A stretch of 64,000 nt of DNA, from assembly GCA_963576565.1 (NCBI GenBank), contig OY755042.1, forward strand, positions 101,798,185-101,862,184. Direction: 5' to 3'. This DNA is from Aspidapion aeneum (lineage: Eukaryota; Arthropoda; Insecta; Coleoptera; Brentidae). The translations under genes were made by a program, and so were the position numbers. Under the pieces are notes generated by a model. The model was not told the DNA's origin, did not search any database, and saw nothing but the letters and a program-made list of their open reading frames with translations. Below, piece by piece: positions 62,483-64,000 of this stretch. Positions within the stretch are counted from its first letter, which is position 1; every line of letters begins with the position of its first letter.

Positions 62483-63160
62483 GGGCGGCGGCTAAAAGGT
62501 CGAAAGTACAAAAGCTCGAAAGAACAAAAGGTCGAAAAAATAAGTTGAAAATACAAAAGGTCGAAAGTACAAAAGGTCGAAAGTACAAAAGGTCGAAAAA
62601 CAAAAGGTCGAAATTACAAGAAGTCGAAAGTACAAAAGGTCGAAAGTACAAAAGGTCGAAAGTATAAAAGGCCGAAAGTACAAAAGGTCGAAAGTACAAA
62701 AGGTCGAAAGTACAAATGGGCGAAAAAAAATCATCAATACAAAATATTAAAAATACCAAGTTACCGGATCAAGTCGAATTGACCTGTCCAGTCGAGGTGG
62801 ACCCGGGGCCGAGGATAGGTTAGGTTACTATCCCAACCTGACCCGGTTAGATTAGTATATCAAAAAAAAAATTCCTGACAAAACAGGGTAGTTTTTTTTT
62901 CTAAACAAACCTAACCTGGTCAGGTTGGGTTAGTAACCTAACCGGGTTAACTATGAACTATCCTCGACCCCTGGACTACCTCGGCTGGGCAGGACAATTC
63001 GACTTGATTAGGTTATAATCTTATATTTTTCGATTTTTTGTACTTTCGACCTTTTGTATTTTCGAACTTATTTTTTCGACCTTTTGTACTTTCGACCTTT
63101 TGTACTTTCGACCGTTTGTACTTTAGACCTTTTGTACTTTCGATCTTTTATCCGTCGCCC
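62483..63160. mobile_element. Foldback element with AAAAGGTCGAAAGTAC word arrays, 9-bp TSD
   Basis: The left end (62483-62725) has about 15 copies of the word AAAAGGTCGAAAGTAC; the right end (about 63025-63160) has the inverted word GTACTTTCGACCTTTT. The outer bases pair as GGGCGGCGGCTAAAAGGTCG against GGGCGACGGATAAAAGATCG. CGACATACA flanks both sides (62474-62482 and 63161-63169). The centre is an imperfect palindrome with GTCGAATTGACCTGTCCAG, GAGGATAGGTTAGGTTACTA and their complements near 62920-63010. The duplicated target spans the left terminus of the mariner MITE at 63168, so the foldback inserted later. Frames of 'CTFDLLYFRPFVLST' type here are by-products. Confidence 0.92.
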
Positions 63161-63167
63161 CGACATA

Positions 63168-63794
63168 CAGTGCAGGCCAAAATAATAAGAGTGCAAAAAA
63201 TCTGATCCTCCTCCAACTAAAAAAAAAACTAGAGGTATATTTGAAAACTTCAATCTATTTCTGATTTTACATTCTATTATTGCATTTATACCAAGTTTAA
63301 AAAAAGCAACAAAAAAGTTTTTTTCTGTGTAGTTTCAGGCAAAAGCTACTGTGCTATTTAAAAGAGTGGCAAGAGTTATATACCTCCGGAGAATTTCATA
63401 AAGATTGAATAAGAGATAATTGAGATATATATTTTTTTAATTGGCTAAAATGATAAAAAATTGGCTGAAATCGTGAAAAACAGGTTTAAAAATCTACATC
63501 TTGACTATCATTTGTAACGAAATTTTTAGAAGTTACATAACTTTTACTGCCCTTTTGGACAGTAACAGTCACTTTTGCCTAAGACCACACTGAAAACCTT
63601 TTTTTGTAACTTTTTTTGAAACCTGCCAAAAAGGCACCAAAATATTTTATGCGAATGATCGCCATAGCTTGTGAAGTGAGAAATAGATTGTATAGATAGA
63701 TAGTATTTAAATATACCTCTAGTTTTTTTATAGTTGGAGCAGGGTCAGATTTTCATACAGTTTCAGGACACCCTTATTATTTTGGCCACCACTG
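63168..63794. mobile_element. Tc1/mariner-type MITE, TA TSD
   Basis: CAGTGCAGGCCAAAATAATA at the left faces the complement of CAGTGGTGGCCAAAATAATA at the right, and the inverted repeats continue for about 95 bp (TCTGA.CCT.CTCCAACTA, CTAGAGGTATATTT). TA lies outside both ends (63166-63167 and 63795-63796). No transposase is encoded. Confidence 0.9.
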
Positions 63795-64000
63795 TATTTG
63801 TAAGTTTTGGTGTATTATAAAGTCTTTACACACCAACTTGCCAATAAATAATTCACTTATTATTATCAAAAACAAATTACAAACTGATTATACACTTCAC
63901 GATATAAAAATACTATCGGTGGAAGGGGTGATGGATCTCTAGGAGCTCTGTCTCCGTAACTCTTACTTTCAAGAAAAAGAAAAGTCTTAGGAGTACAATT

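Noticed and set aside
62454..62759. Two frames rich in FDLLYFRPFVLST
   Set aside because: Translation of the 16-bp foldback word in two frames.

Overview
This window is AT-rich eukaryotic DNA, most likely from an insect with a large, repeat-laden genome. The evidence is a TTAGG-type telomere-like array, Jockey-, RTE- and R1/LOA-like LINE remnants, hAT elements with CAGTGGCGGCTCGTG-type ends, TTAA-flanked piggyBac-like elements, Tc1/mariner and pogo remnants, and a tRNA-Val-derived SINE. I cannot name the species. There are no bacterial operons, CRISPR arrays or intact long genes. Almost everything I can identify is mobile-element sequence at different stages of decay, often nested. Three short unrecognised coding-like segments with plausible splice sites (about 8.1, 36.6 and 38.9 kb) are the only hints of host exons.

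Layout. 0-7 kb: a 5'-truncated LINE tail, unassigned AT-rich DNA, then about 3.95 kb of a near-perfect 10-bp tandem repeat, TTAGGTTGGG. 7-16.4 kb: a GC-rich foldback element, a candidate exon, a tRNA-derived SINE, two LINE pseudogenes, two hAT elements with readable 8-bp target-site duplications (TSDs), a 676-bp foldback with a perfect 9-bp TSD, and a MITE that carries a second foldback inside it. 17.7-30.2 kb: a pogo/Tigger remnant, duplicated LINE tails, a hAT inserted into a LINE RNase-H tail, a THAP-domain remnant, another foldback, an R1/LOA-like LINE pseudogene broken by a short-word array, and an RTE LINE ending in (TATC)n. 30.8-36.4 kb: a hAT, two near-identical TTAA-flanked elements in tandem, and a piggyBac transposase N-terminus just beyond them. 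36.5-44.3 kb: two candidate terminal exons, LINE scraps, small hAT MITEs and a 2.4-kb palindrome whose arms each hold three tandem units. 44.5-56.8 kb: a Tc1 remnant, two inverted copies of one hAT family (one containing a nested hAT MITE), TIR elements and two tiny palindromes flanked by direct repeats. 57-64 kb: a Jockey insertion with poly(A) and a 10-bp TSD, a MADF-domain remnant, a hAT with a decayed TTF-type transposase N-terminus, a word-array foldback with a 9-bp TSD, and a mariner-type MITE.

The most interesting theme is a set of foldback elements (7684-8081, 15541-16258, 24546-25367, 62483-63160, with 13843-14518 as a relative). Four of them have ends built from degenerate tandem short 'words', in inverted orientation at the two ends, with a different word in each element, while some of their internal cores are recognisably shared. 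Isolated word tracts elsewhere (27.3, 44.3, 46.1, 47.8, 54.4 and 57.0 kb) may belong to the same phenomenon. All identifications rest on reading motifs by eye; no alignments or database searches were run.
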